Counted from the first letter of the stretch, positions 41,128 to 51,989 are shown. The stretch is 64,000 nucleotides of DNA from Plasmodiophora brassicae (GCA_036867785.1 CP145425.1:558001-622000); one strand, 5' to 3'. Notes: generated by a model not told the origin, from the sequence alone. Program-made: numbers and translations.

Positions 41128-42817
41128 TCACTCGACGGCCACCGGCTCGGAGTTCGTCAGAAGCGAGTGAGGCCCACCGTAGGACGCTCCTGAAATAAAC
41201 GAGCTGATCATGGCGAGAGAGTTGCCCGGCTGGTTCATTGGGACCTGGGACAGATCGTTTCAGCAATCTTCGGCAGGTACGTACGAATGTGGTGCGGTAC
41301 GTACCATGTGCCCCGCATCGAACACTTTCAGGAATGTCAACGGTCCAGCAGTTTTGAATTCCCCCGCTTTCTTGCCGAACACGTTCCAGTCCTGGAACTG
41401 TTGTCGGTTGTAGTCTTCTTGACGGGACCACTTCAGTGCGCTAACCCACGCCATCCCGCCGATCTGCCAAACCGGTTCCCGTTAAATCAGTGGCCGCCTT
41501 TACAACGGCTGTCGTAATGCAAATGCCTACGTAGTTGCAGATGAAGTCTTTCGTGCCGGAATAGACCAGGACCGGGATCTTGGATTCGAGCAACGGCACG
41601 AGCATGTGGTCGCACTCCAAGAACCAGTCCGAGGAAAGGTGCTGGTACACCTTCGTAGAGCATTCCGACCACGTCGACAGCGGCGACACGTCGAGAGCGT
41701 CCTGGACCTTCGGGTCGCCCATCAGGTCGTCCAGAGCCGAGAAATCGTAGCAGAGCGAGCCATGACTGCACTCCTCTCGGATGTCGTAGACGTTGAAGTT
41801 GCCAGCGTACTGCTGGATGGAGACGATGATGCTGTTGCAGACAGCAGTGGCACCAGGCAACCCGTGGTCCATGAAGTACTTGCAGAGAGAGGTCTCCCGC
41901 TCAACGCGAGCAAGTTTCGACTTGCTCTTAATCATGTGGTTCTTCTTCACGAACGTCACGTACTCGAGATACTGGATCTTGGCGTTCACCATTCCGTTGC
42001 CGATGGCCGCACCCGCCAGGTTGACATGGCGACCTTCCGCCGCCTTGTTCCCATTGAAGATACGATTGGCAACGGCAGGGACGTAATGCCCAGCGTAACT
42101 GACAACAAGTGAGGGCTACCGCCCGACAGCACGAACGTGACGCACTGACCTCTCTCCAGTGACGAACAGCGGCAGTTTGGCATACTGCGGGTAACGATCG
42201 AAGAAGCCTTGCAGGAACTCGAACATGTCCTCGCCCTGAGCACTGTCAGTCAGCACGCGCTGGCAGTAAGAGCAACCATCGGGATCGTACCACTTGCGCT
42301 TCGCTGACAACGTAATCGTCGTCATTGTCGCAGTACGAGAAGCCTGTCCCGGCGGGCTGATCGACGAACAGGACGTTCGCAACGCCATTCCAGGAGTGCG
42401 GGTTAATCGACACCGTCCCGTTCGCGTCCAGGCGATACTGCGCCAGGGCGAGTGAGCGCGCGCACGTGCCGACCGATGGAGAATCGATTACCGGTCCCTG
42501 CTCGTAGAACACCGCCAGCTCGGAAGAGCATCCCGGGCCACCCGTCATCCAGAGTATCAACGGGTCGTTCGTCGGATCCGCGCGCGACTCGAACATCCAG
42601 TAGAAAATGTGCCCACCTGCACGGCGGTCAGCGGCACACAGGCACGGACGGGTACGGCAACGAACGACGACGAACCGTTGTCCGACTGCGTATTGACCGT
42701 CACGTACCCGGTGTGCTGCTGGACCCGCTCAGGACCCCACGAGCCCGCCGAGCACAGCCCGGCCAGCACCCCAGCAACGACAGCTGCTCCAACGAACATG
42801 GTAACGGGCGCCGTCAT
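41128..42817 (-). CDS. serine carboxypeptidase (peptidase S10)
   Basis: Seven exons (42817-42676, 42616-42492, 42437-42312, 42259-42150, 42098-41531, 41463-41305, 41244-41128) give 448 aa, all in phase, introns 51-67 bp. Signal peptide: MTAPVTMFVGAAVVAGVLAG. Family blocks: HTGYVTV, IFYWMFESRADP, LILWMTGGPGCSS, VANVLFVDQPAGTGFSY, and GESYAGHYVP with the nucleophile Ser created across intron 4. The catalytic Asp is in VLVYSGTKDFICNY, and the catalytic His is in DAGHMVPMNQP, joined across the last intron. It is a lysosomal/vacuolar or secreted exopeptidase removing C-terminal residues. Several paired Cys are present. Confidence 0.95.
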
Positions 42818-43276
42818 GATCGATGCCCCCCTCTCCACCCGCCGAAGGTCGAGGCAAAATGACAAGTGAGCAGCAGCGCACTGACGCGGCCCGTCGGCGT
42901 TACGACTTACCGACGGGGCCACGCCGCCACGGGCGCTGCGGGGAACGCCTCACTGGCGCGCCCACTCACGATGATCCAAATCGGGACCCAGACCGACGAC
43001 AGTCGCCGTCACGGACACGCCCTCAGGAAACTGCTTTGGTACCTGCTCGACGGCATTGCAACTCTCGGCTCTGCTATGCACCATGTTTCACTGACACGGC
43101 ACTTTCTGACGGCTCCTGCTGTCAGTTGCTATATATCGACGATGGCATTGTATAGCTCTGGGGGCGGTACGTCGCAAGGCAGGTCGCAGTAGGGGGACGG
43201 TGTCGGCTGGAGAATGGACATTGGGCAGCCACTCGTCGGCGGTTGATTGCTGCGGACTCCGTGACAGTCGGTGACC
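42818..43276. promoter_or_regulatory. divergent promoter region (carboxypeptidase / RBM22)
   Basis: These 459 bp separate two divergent starts. A short plus-strand frame at about 42971-43190 (MIQIGTQTDDSRRHGHALRK) is present but unsupported. A TATATA stretch (GCTATATATCG) lies at 43129-43139. No RNA gene seen. Confidence 0.35.
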
Positions 43277-44638
43277 ATGTCGCGGTCGACGGATGTCGCC
43301 GACACGTTCCCGATCCTGTGCGATTCCTGCCTGGGCAGCAACAAGTTCATAAGAATGGTGGCAATAGTGGGCGGCGGACGGTTGTGCTCTGGTTCCTAAG
43401 CGGTGCCTGGTGTAGACGAAGGACCCGTTCGGCGAGGCGTGCAAAGTCTGCAACCGCCCCTATGATGTGTTCAAATGGAGGGCCGCTGCTGATGGCCACT
43501 TGAAGCAGACAGAGTGCTGCCAGCTTGTAGGATGTCGTTTGGGGTCGGTGCGACTGCATGCGGTAGCTTACCCTTCCGTTTGCAGTGCGCTAAAATCAAG
43601 AACATATGCTCTACGTGTATGCTAGACCTGGAATTCAAGTTGCCGTCGCAGATACGAGATGCTGTCCTTGAGCCTGATGAGATTATGCGCGTACCGACAA
43701 GCCATGCGAACCGGGAGTATGTACATGATTATTGATCCTCCGGTCGGGCGCTAACCGACCTGCAGGTTTATGTTCGAGCAACACGAAAAACGGATCATGG
43801 GCGCTGGCGATCACGTTCAGGATCAGGTACTGGCGTTACCGTACGGCAAGGCGAATCCTGCCTCTATCCTGGACAGGATAGAATCCAGGAAACCATTCTA
43901 CAAGAAGCGGAACTTGCAGAACATTTGCAAGGTATCTTGTTCGATCGTTGCATAGCACGCCATGCCGCGTTTGACGGACCGTTCTCATCGCCACAGGACT
44001 ATTTAAAAGGGATCTGCACACGTGGTTCCAGCTGTCCTTACCTTCATCATGCTCCGCTGTCAGATAAGACGACGCAGGATGAGCTCATGGAACGGTTCCG
44101 TGCGGAGAATGCTCCTCCGGACCGGTCTGGTGAGGCGCCACCAATCCCGCCTGCCAATCAAACGATCACCACGATTTTCGTGGGTGGTAACGATAACACT
44201 ATCAGCGAGGACGACCTGGTAGCGTTCTTCTCCACCTACGGGCACGTTGCCAGCGTTCGTGCCATACCATCGAAAAACGTCGCTTTTGTCGAATTCATGG
44301 ATCGCAGCGCTGCCGACGCTGCCGTTGCCAAACTGTGGAAGAAATGTGTCATCAAAAGTGTCCCCGTCAGGATTGCGTGGGCGAGACCACGAGGTCAGTT
44401 ATGCGTCTGGATCGACCGTGGTTCGGTACGCTGATAGCGACCCGCAGCACCACAAGGTGACGTCGCCGATGCAGTCGACACAACTCATCGTGTCAGCCAC
44501 GAGGACGCCAACCGGCATCTTTCAGTACCACCGCCTCCCGTGCGCGCCGCCTCCATTCCGCCGCCGCCCGGCATGTATGGCAAGCGCCGACTGTACCCGT
44601 CTCAAAACCCCAAGTTTGGCTCTGCCAAGTTATCATAA
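43277..44638 (+). CDS. RBM22: pre-mRNA splicing factor RBM22/Slt11
   Basis: Six exons (43277-43357, 43422-43526, 43586-43716, 43766-43931, 43997-44393, 44448-44638) give 356 aa in exact phase. RBM22 contacts U6 snRNA and the intron in the activated spliceosome. Domains in order: an N-terminal Cys-rich zinc fold (FPILCDSCLGSNKFIRM, CKVCNRPYDVFKW, TECCQLCAKIKNICSTCMLD); a C3H1 finger (NICKDYLKGICTRGSSCPYLH); an RRM (TTIFVGGNDNTISEDDL, KNVAFVEFMDRS); and a Pro-rich tail (PPPPVRAASIPPPPGMYGKR). Part of the middle is shorter than in animals. Introns are 49-65 bp. Confidence 0.96.
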
Positions 44639-44767
44639 CAATACATGTGGGGCCATGACGTCAGGGGCATGCTGGTATTAGGGCGCCGCTCATATAGGCG
44701 TGCAGCCACGGAGTCCGCGGCCGGCGTTGTCGGGGACGCACCGGGGTAGCCATATTGATCGAACATC

Positions 44768-45733
44768 ATGTCGGAACTGTCGCTGCGTGGAGAGCTTCGT
44801 GGCCACGATGGCTGGGTGACGTCGATCGCGACGACGCTCGAGGCGCCAGACATGATCCTGTCGGCGTCGCGCGACAAGTCTGTCATCGTCTGGAAGCTGA
44901 CCCGCGATGACGAGTCGTACGGCGTGCCGCTGCGCCGTCTCAAGGGCCACTCGCACTTTGTCGAGGACATTGCGATCAGCTCCGACGGCCAGTTCGCCCT
45001 GTCTGGTTCCTGGGACGGCACGCTCCGTCTCTGGGACCTGGCGACCGGCCAGACGACGCGCCGTTTCGTCGGCCACGACAAGGATGTTCTGTCGGTGGCC
45101 TTCTCCGCTGACAACCGCCAGATCGTGTCCGGCTCCCGCGACAAGTCCATCAACCTGTGGAACACGCTCGGCCAGTGCAAGTACCGCATCACGGAGGAAG
45201 GCCACACCGAGTGGGTCTCCTGCGTCCGCTTCTCGCCGAACGTCCAGAACCCGCTGATTGTGTCCGCCGGCTGGGACAAGCTCGTCAAGGTCTGGAACCT
45301 GACGACCTGCAAACTTCGCACGAACCTGATCGGCCACCGCGGCTACGTCAACACGGTCACGGTCTCGCCCGACGGGTCGCTGTGCGCGTCCGGTGGCAAG
45401 GACGGTACGGCCATGCTGTGGGACCTGAACGAAGGTCGCCACCTGTCCTCGCTGGAGGCCGGTGACATCATCCACGACCTGGCGTTCTCCCCGAACCGTT
45501 ACTGGCTGTGTGCGGCGACGGCGTCCACCATCAGGATCTGGGACCTCGAGTCGAAGATCATGATCGACGAGCTGCGCCCGACGTTCCAGTCCAAGTCCAC
45601 GTCTGGCAACCCGTCGAAGAAGGCCGTCCCGATCCAGTGCATTTCGCTGGCCTGGAGCGCTGACGGCACGACCCTGTTCGCCGGTTACACCGACAACATC
45701 ATTCGCGTCTGGACCGTCACGGCCCGCATGTGA
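44768..45733 (+). CDS. RACK1: RACK1, ribosome-associated WD40 protein
   Basis: A single exon of 321 aa with seven WD repeats, each recognisable by GH near the start and a terminal W-D/W-x (for example [64 protein letters not shown] block). It matches animal and protist RACK1 along its length. It binds the head of the 40S subunit and scaffolds PKC and other signalling. Codon usage is strongly biased to G/C at third positions, as expected for a highly expressed gene, and there are no introns. The start follows a GGGCG..CATATAGG element about 70 bp upstream. Confidence 0.97.
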   Translation: MSELSLRGELRGHDGWVTSIATTLEAPDMILSASRDKSVIVWKLTRDDESYGVPLRRLKGHSHFVEDIAISSDGQFALSGSWDGTLRLWDLATGQTTRRFVGHDKDVLSVAFSADNRQIVSGSRDKSINLWNTLGQCKYRITEEGHTEWVSCVRFSPNVQNPLIVSAGWDKLVKVWNLTTCKLRTNLIGHRGYVNTVTVSPDGSLCASGGKDGTAMLWDLNEGRHLSSLEAGDIIHDLAFSPNRYWLCAATASTIRIWDLESKIMIDELRPTFQSKSTSGNPSKKAVPIQCISLAWSADGTTLFAGYTDNIIRVWTVTARM

Positions 45734-46590
45734 TTACACCACTCTCTGCATCGTACAGTCCGTTTAGGAATCAGCTGGCAGGTTACGTGGGCGCAACGGT
45801 GTCGGAATCTTCGAGTCGACCCATCGCCGTCTGCGGCGGGCGTGCTCACTCTGCAGAGCGGTGAACATGTCAGGATCGGCGCCAGCCGGGCTCAGCAGCG
45901 GATATGGCCCTGGGAGTCGCAGCCTTGCCACCGGGACCGCCACGCAGGCCGGTGTCGGTGCCCTCCACTCGTCGAACGTTGTCGCCGACTGGCTCGGTGC
46001 CATTGTCGCCCCTCCCGTGACGCAGCGGAAGTGGCACGCGTCCGCACGGCTGTGCCCTCGTGCCCCTTTCCGTACGGGCGGAGGATGGGTGCCTTGCCAG
46101 CCCTAGGCATCGCCAACCGATCCGACGATCCTTATGGGCATTGATGCCGTTGCGGCGCCCATTCCCTGATCAGGATGTTCATTGCTCGGCACGTCGGACG
46201 AACAGACCCGCGCAACGTCACGTTCCATGCACCCTTGCTGCGGGCTCGTGAGGAGGCCGTTGTGAACGCGGCGCCGAACCCTCAGGAGGGGGAGTGCGGT
46301 TTAAATCGGCAGTTGCCAGTCGCGACCCGTCGACACAACGCGCGCGAGTCGTATTTTAGGGCGTCTGCGGGGGCGACGGGCGCATCACCCGTCGTTTGTT
46401 TTGTGCCCAGCGCCAGAGTGAGGTCGTCCGGGACGGGACGCGGCGTCCGGCAGCATGGCGTCGTCGTTGCGTGCGTGGATCAGGGCACCGTTGGCGACGA
46501 CGACGACGGTCGTCAGGCGGCAATGTCAGGTCTCCGGTGGCCGTTGCGGTGTGGGTGGCTGAACGCGCGGCCCGCGTGCGTGCCTCAGGG
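45734..46590. other. interval with one weak minus-strand frame
   Basis: On the minus strand 45764-46003 encodes 79 residues from an ATG (MAPSQSATTFDEWRAPTPAC, later ARRRRRWVDSKIPTPLRP). It could be a small gene whose first exons are missing from my model, or chance; confidence in it is about 0.35. The rest of the interval, up to the IDH start, shows no supported feature except a TTTTAGGGCG element near 46356. Confidence 0.35.
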
Positions 46591-48185
46591 ATGTCGACGT
46601 CGTTCCAGAAGATCAAGGTGAGGAAGCCGGTCGTCGAGCTGGACGGTACGTCGGGCGTTCAGGGTCGGTCGTGCGCGCGGTTTACGAGTGGTGGTGGGCA
46701 GGCGATGAGATGACGCGCGTGATCTGGGCGCTGATCAAGGAGAAACTGATCCTGCCGTACCTCGACCTGGACATCAAGTATTTCGATTTGGGCATCGAGA
46801 ACCGCGAGAAGACGAAGGACCAGGTGACGGTCGACTCGGCGAACGCCATCCTCCAGCACAACGTCGGCATCAAGTGTGCGACGATCACGCCCGATGAGGC
46901 GCGCGTCAAGGAGTTCAACCTGTGCGCCGCCGTTCAATATTAGCGTCCGACGGGCAACCGCCGCTGACCGTGCTGCTCAGGTCGAAGATGTGGAAGAGCC
47001 CGAACGGCACGATCCGCAACATCCTCAACGGGACCGTGTTCCGCGAGCCTATTGTTTGCAAGAACATCCCGCGGTACATTCCCGGCTGGACGAAGCCGAT
47101 CGTGATCGGAAGGCACGCGTACGGCGACCAGTACAAGGCGCAGGACATTTTCGTGCAAGGTGAACGGGTGCTGTCAATTGCATCCGTCGGCGCGTGTATC
47201 GATGCAATCCACGCAGGTCCTGGGACGCTCGAGCTCGTGTACCGCCCGGAGCACGGCAAGGAACAGCGCTGGCACGTGTTCGACTACCCGCTGGGAGGCG
47301 GCGTTGGCATGGCCATGTACAACACCTGCGAGTCCATCATGGGATTCGCGCACTCGTGCTTCCAGTATGCACTGGCGAAGAAGTGGCCTCTGTGGGAAAT
47401 CGCTGCCGTCCTCCCGTTGCGGCCATGCATTGATACTGACGCGAAGGTATTTGAGCACGAAGAACACCATCCTGAAGGTCTACGACGGCCAGTTCAAAGA
47501 CATATTCCAGAGCCTGTACGACAACGAATACAAGCCGCTGTTCAAGAAGGCTGGCATCGAGTACCAGCACCGCCTGATCGACGACCAGGTTGCCCAGGCG
47601 GTGAAGAGCGAGGGCGGATTCGTCTGGGCGTGCAAGAACTACGACGGCGACGTGCAGAGTGATATTGTCGCCCAGGTCGGTCCCCCGGGGTCACGCCGTT
47701 TGGACCGCTGCCCTCGTAACGGAAATGGTGATGTCAGGGGTACGGATCGCTCGGGCTCATGACCAGTGTCCTCGTTACGCCCGATGGCAAGACGATCGAG
47801 TCGGAGGCCGCCCATGGCACCGTCACTAGGCACTGGCGGTACTACCAGCAGGGCAAAGAAACGTCCACGAACCCCATTGCGTCCAGTACGGTGCCCATGT
47901 TGCTGTGCGGCAATGCCCATCATCTAAGGAACGTGTGCGTTCGCAGTCTTCGCCTGGACTCGTGGCCTTGCGCATCGCGCCAAGCTCGACTCGAACGCGG
48001 ACCTCGAGACGTTCTGCACCACGCTCGAGAACGTCTGCGTCGAGTCGATCGAAGCGGGGCAGATGACGAAGGACCTGGCCCTGCTGGTGCACGGGGACAA
48101 GATGTCTCGCGAGCACTACCTCGAGACCGTCGAGTACCTGGACGTCCTTGGGCAGAACCTTCAGACCGCCCTGGCGAAGCAGTAG
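46591..48185 (+). CDS. IDH: NADP-dependent isocitrate dehydrogenase
   Basis: Seven exons (46591-46645, 46702-46921, 46981-47159, 47217-47391, 47447-47675, 47738-47885, 47947-48185) give 414 aa, a length usual for eukaryotic NADP-IDH, with every phase matching. The enzyme oxidises isocitrate to 2-oxoglutarate and makes NADPH. Blocks: [118 protein letters not shown], and [20 protein letters not shown]. No mitochondrial presequence and no C-terminal SKL, so a cytosolic form is likely. Confidence 0.97.
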
Positions 48186-48271
48186 CCCTTGGACAACGGC
48201 CGTGTATAATACACACGATCCCTTATCGCGCTCCACGCCCATGGTCCAGAAGACGCAACGATGAACGACGC

Positions 48272-48922
48272 TTACGACTTGGCGATCCGGATCCGGATGC
48301 GGGCGTTGGCGTAGGTGCACACCAGCCCGCAGAGCACCGTGCCGGCCCGCTGATCGGTAATCGTTGGGCACCCTTGCCCGTCGCTGATGCGCTCGACGAG
48401 TCGCTTGGCAGCGATCGTGGATTCCTGGTACCGGACGCCGTCGTCCGGCAGCACGACAGGGTACTTCAGCTTTGGCGTGTCGAAATAGTCGGCCAGGTCC
48501 TTCGGCGCCAGCAACCGATACGCTAGGACGACCGACCCCGCTTCCCAGACGACGCCGGTCTGCTGGTGTACGCCCGGGACGGCACCTTCGTCGTCACGAG
48601 GGTACGTCAGCGATACGGCCGGGGCGGGGACCTCGTCGCTGTTCAACTCCGCATCGTCGTGGGCACGACAGACCTCAATGTACTCGACATGCGCCGTGCT
48701 CCACTGGTCAAACGCGAAACAGTACGACAGGTCGGCGCCGACTCGCCGTGTCGTCATGCGGGCGCCGGCGTCCACCAGGCGTCGCACGGTCTCCTGCGGG
48801 AGCGGACGCGTCCCGCCAACCGCATCGTACAGCGACAGGACCCGTCGTCGATGCGGACCTCGCGTCGTCGCTCTCGGCGGCGGCGCCGGTGCCCAGCTGT
48901 CCTCCTTCGCCAGGGCATTGCC

Positions 48923-48991
<69 letters not shown>

Positions 48992-49105
48992 CCCCCCCCC
49001 CCCCTCCAGCACTCCTCGGTGACGATCGTTCGTCGGGCGAAGTGCCGCACGTACCGTCGCATGACCGCGCGGGAAATACTGCGCGCTGCAGTCCCGGCAA
49101 TTCAT
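48272..49105 (-). CDS. hypothetical protein interrupted by a poly-Gly (C/G homopolymer) tract
   Basis: The ATG at 49105 opens a frame of 277 residues in this assembly. Residues about 35-60 are pure Gly, encoded by the C homopolymer. The remainder (for example [52 protein letters not shown]) looks like a folded protein, but I recognise no family. Since homopolymer length is rarely sequenced correctly, the frame before the tract could be wrong; a start after it is possible. No intron is needed. Confidence 0.55.
48925..49004. repeat. long mononucleotide C tract (64 C, T, 15 C)
   Basis: An uninterrupted run of 64 C (48925-48988), one T, then 15 C. The complementary G strand could form G-quadruplexes. 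Its exact length is likely uncertain because of sequencing and polymerase slippage. Confidence 0.95.
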
Positions 49106-49213
49106 GGCACGGTCCCGCCAGTCGTCTGGTCGAACAACAACAACGCCGTCGCTTTACTGATCCGCGCCACACCCCGCACCGGACAGCGGCGCGCGCGCGC
49201 GTGCTTGTTGTCG

Positions 49214-49549
49214 TCAGTTCATCGACGTGTTCAGCGAGTAGTTGCGGTACATGAAGTTGAACTGCTTCGAGAACGTGTTCGACTTGGGCACGTACCGGGT
49301 CGGCATGGTTTCCTTTGGGGGACCCCGCGTCAGTGCCACGGCTGCCATGCGACAGGGGCCGCCCGGCCGTCCAACCTTGGACATTGGCAGGTACCCGATG
49401 GCGTTGCTGGACGTGGCGAACATGGGGTGCTGACGGGGGCGGGTTCGCGGGGCGCCCTGCGACGCCAGCGCTTGGAACCGCCCGGGCAGCACCGGCGACG
49501 CGTCGACGACCTGCGGCTCCTCCTGTTGGTGGTGGCTGTCGTCGGCCAT
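49214..49549 (-). CDS. Pierce-like ciliary microtubule inner protein
   Basis: The ATG at 49549 gives 111 aa. The N-terminal part has LPGRFQ and HPMFATSSNAIGYLP, and the C-terminus is TRYVPKSNTFSKQFNFMYRN followed by YSLNTSMN. This corresponds to the PIERCE1/2 (C9orf116/C15orf65) pattern, in which a SNxFSxxF...F/YRNxSLN block ends a small protein. Known role: these proteins line the lumen of axonemal doublets near the A-tubule and help dock outer dynein arms. It fits the presence of an axonemal dynein chain at 21.6-24.8 kb. One internal short intron is possible around residues 65-80. Confidence 0.75.
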   Translation of the reverse strand: MADDSHHQQEEPQVVDASPVLPGRFQALASQGAPRTRPRQHPMFATSSNAIGYLPMSKVGRPGGPCRMAAVALTRGPPKETMPTRYVPKSNTFSKQFNFMYRNYSLNTSMN

Positions 49550-49664
49550 ACCGCCGCGCGCTCGTCGTTTAACAGGGCAAACGACCCCCACGTATCGATC
49601 GACCTCGGTACGCCTGCGTGACACGAAACGACCTCAGGATATCGCACGTTTATCGAGCCCTGGT

Positions 49665-50723
49665 TCAAGGCCGCTGGACGGTCTGGCATTGCTTGATACG
49701 TTCGATGATCGCCTGGGCGCCATCATCGAGCAGGATGCGCGCGAGCCGGGTGCCGAGCTGATCCGCCTGGGCAGTGCTGCGTTCGATCCTGTCGGCGACG
49801 CTCGCCGTGACACACTGCGACCCGTCGATGGACAGGACCTGCCCGTCCATTGTCATCACGTCGTGCTCGTCGTCGTACGAGCAGCGAACGGCGACGGGCA
49901 GACGGCAGCCGCCTTCGACCGTCCTCAGCAATGCGCGTTCGGCGGCGCACTCCAGCTCGGTCTGCGCGTCGTTCAGCGCGTCACGAATCGCGGAACACAG
50001 GTCCAGGTCGGCGTCGCGAACGACGACGGCAATGGCCCCCTGGCCAGGGGCATAGTACCCACCGGGCAGGCCGAGCGTCTTGTGGTGCGACGACAGTTCC
50101 AGGCGCTGGAGGGCGGCTTCGGCCATGACGATGGCGTCGAGGCGCCCATCGGACAGCGACGCCAATCGGGTACCAATGTTGCCTCGCAGGTCCTGCAGGG
50201 CGAGCCCACCGTGCAGGCGGCGCAGCGTCGCCTGACGCCTGAGCGACGAGGTCCCGATGCGCGCGCCGTCGGGGAACTCGTCCAGCGCGTTCGCTGCGCG
50301 CAGCGAAGGGCCCACGACGAGAACGTCGTGGCGATGCGTTCGGCGAAGGACGGCGGCGAGGCGGAGCCCGGGAGCGACGCAGGTCGGCAGGTCCTTCAGC
50401 GAGTGCACGGCGAGGTCGACCTGCCCGGACAGCAGCGCCCGGTCCAGAGCGGCCGTGAACACACCGACGGTCGCGAACGCGTGCAGCGGCTGCGTCAGGT
50501 TGGCGTCCGCCTCGGACGTGATCCCCAGCAGCGGGTACGCCGCCTCGCTGGCGGCGGGGTGCACCGCCTCGCTGGCGGCGGGGTGCACCGCCCCGCACAG
50601 CATCGCCTGGACCGTACGCGCCTGGTACATGGCCAGCGGCGACCGACGCGTGCCGATCGCATGAGGGCGGGCGCCGCCACCCGCCTGCTTGTCATCGACA
50701 CACGCCGTCGTCGTCCCCGTCAT
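49665..50723 (-). CDS. HMBS: porphobilinogen deaminase (hydroxymethylbilane synthase)
   Basis: A single exon of 352 aa. The third enzyme of heme synthesis; it polymerises four porphobilinogens. Blocks: IGTRRSPLAMYQA, GVFTAALDRALLSGQVDLAVHSLKDLPT, ARIGTSSLRRQA, DLRGNIGTRLASL, YYAPGQGAIAV, and EGGCRLPVA, which holds the Cys that binds the dipyrromethane cofactor (usual form EGGCSVP). The catalytic Asp lies in the ADLDLCSA region or DLAVHSLKD; I cannot assign it by eye. An insertion near residue 45 consists of an exact eight-residue tandem repeat. No clear mitochondrial presequence, as expected for a cytosolic step. Confidence 0.96.
   Translation of the reverse strand: MTGTTTACVDDKQAGGGARPHAIGTRRSPLAMYQARTVQAMLCGAVHPAASEAVHPAASEAAYPLLGITSEADANLTQPLHAFATVGVFTAALDRALLSGQVDLAVHSLKDLPTCVAPGLRLAAVLRRTHRHDVLVVGPSLRAANALDEFPDGARIGTSSLRRQATLRRLHGGLALQDLRGNIGTRLASLSDGRLDAIVMAEAALQRLELSSHHKTLGLPGGYYAPGQGAIAVVVRDADLDLCSAIRDALNDAQTELECAAERALLRTVEGGCRLPVAVRCSYDDEHDVMTMDGQVLSIDGSQCVTASVADRIERSTAQADQLGTRLARILLDDGAQAIIERIKQCQTVQRP
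50549..50596. repeat. 24-bp tandem duplication inside HMBS
   Basis: Two exact copies of a GCCTCGCTGGCGGCGGGGTGCACC-type unit in the coding sequence add eight residues (AVHPAASE) in frame. A third, partial copy precedes it. Perfect identity suggests a recent event. Confidence 0.85.
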
Positions 50724-50995
50724 GCGCCGGCGTTTGCCGCGAGCGCGGGGCGCGCCCTCAAAACGCCACCGCCGGCCGCAACTCGCACCTCACAACCCGG
50801 TACACTGTCGGTCTCCCGTCTCCTGTTCCGGTCGTCGATGCTCGATTCGCTACCGGACCTGGTCAGGCGCACACACGATACCACAGACGTTCACACGGAC
50901 AGGGCGGGGACAGGCAAGTCGGATGTGTCGCGGGGACGTGATTGGTTCCGGGGCAGGCGGTGTCACTGTCTGTCGACGGCGGTGGCCGATGAGCG

Positions 50996-51989
50996 ATGGG
51001 CAACACCGCAGCCGGGCGGAGTGACGTCGACTCCGACGACGTCGTGCGCGCTGCGTTCGAGCAGGGCGATGATGATCGCATCCGGGAGGTCGTCTGCAGC
51101 CAGCGGCCCATGCGGGTTCGTCGCCCCTGCTACACGCGCCGTCTACTGTGTCGGGTTGTTGCTGACATCGCCCCGCTCCAGGACGGCCAGTCGTATTTGC
51201 ATCTCGCGGCCCAGTACGACCGGGTCGACACGGCGAAATGGCTCATCGACGAACAGGATGGCAATCCGAACCACAAGGACAGCAACGGGGTGTCGCCAAC
51301 GCACGTGGCGGCACGAGAAGGCCACCTGCCGCTGCTGCTCTATTTCGCCATCAACGCCGACGCCGACCTGTTCGCCGTCGACATCAACGGGTACACTCCA
51401 TTCCTGCACGCGGTCCAGGGTGGGCACCTGCCATGCTGTACGACCGGAGCGAGTCGTTCACCGTTTGCTGACCCTGGCTGATGCCTCGTTTGCCAACCCG
51501 TAGGTAAGTTCCTTCGGGATCGCGGCGCCGCCCAACCTGGGATGTTGCTCAGTGACGGCAGGTCCTGCGTACACCTGTGCGCTCAGCAGGGGCATATCAT
51601 TGTCCTGAAATGGATCTGCGAGGCACTGCCCGACGTGCACGCTGACAGGCCCGATAAGGTCGGCGTGAGGCGTGCCGTGTTCTGGCATGTCGTTTGACGG
51701 GTTGTAGGCGTCCGGGATGACACCCCTCCTGATGGCCTCCAGCCAGGGGCACGCGACCGTCGTCGACTACCTGATCCAGCACTGCCACGCCGACCCGCAC
51801 GCCACCGACAACCGGGAGCGGAACGCGCTACACCATGCCGCCCTGAACGACCACGTCGACGTCGCCCGGTACCTGGTCGAGCAAGCCTGCCTGGACCCCG
51901 GCGCCCGCGACTGCAACGACAAGGCGCCGGTCGACTACGCAGGGGCGAACGTGTCGGCGTTCTTCAATAGACCGAGCAGTTTCCTGTAG
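50996..51989 (+). CDS. ankyrin-repeat protein, possibly N-myristoylated
   Basis: Four exons, 50996-51115, 51182-51437, 51504-51658 and 51708-51989, give 270 aa in exact phase. At least six ankyrin repeats: GQSYLHLAAQYDRVDTAKWL, NGVSPTHVAAREGHLPLLLY, NGYTPFLHAVQGGHLPCCKF, GRSCVHLCAQQGHIIVLKWI, GMTPLLMASSQGHATVVDYL and ERNALHHAALNDHVDVARYL. The N-terminus MGNTAAGR has Gly2 and a small residue at position 6, a plausible N-myristoylation signal, followed by an acidic segment. It is a protein-interaction scaffold; partners unknown. It ends 150 bp before the TRRAP start. Confidence 0.9.

Noticed and set aside
42260-42290. A 31-bp intron in the carboxypeptidase gene
   Set aside because: It used a GTACGA donor, but 31 bp is far below the local minimum. 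The donor at 42311 gives a 52-bp intron with the same acceptor and correct phase.
49689-51503. 604-codon open frame antisense to HMBS
   Set aside because: It is a by-product of high GC content opposite a strongly conserved gene. Its residues are Arg/Gly-rich without family motifs, and it overlaps exons of the ankyrin gene in another frame.
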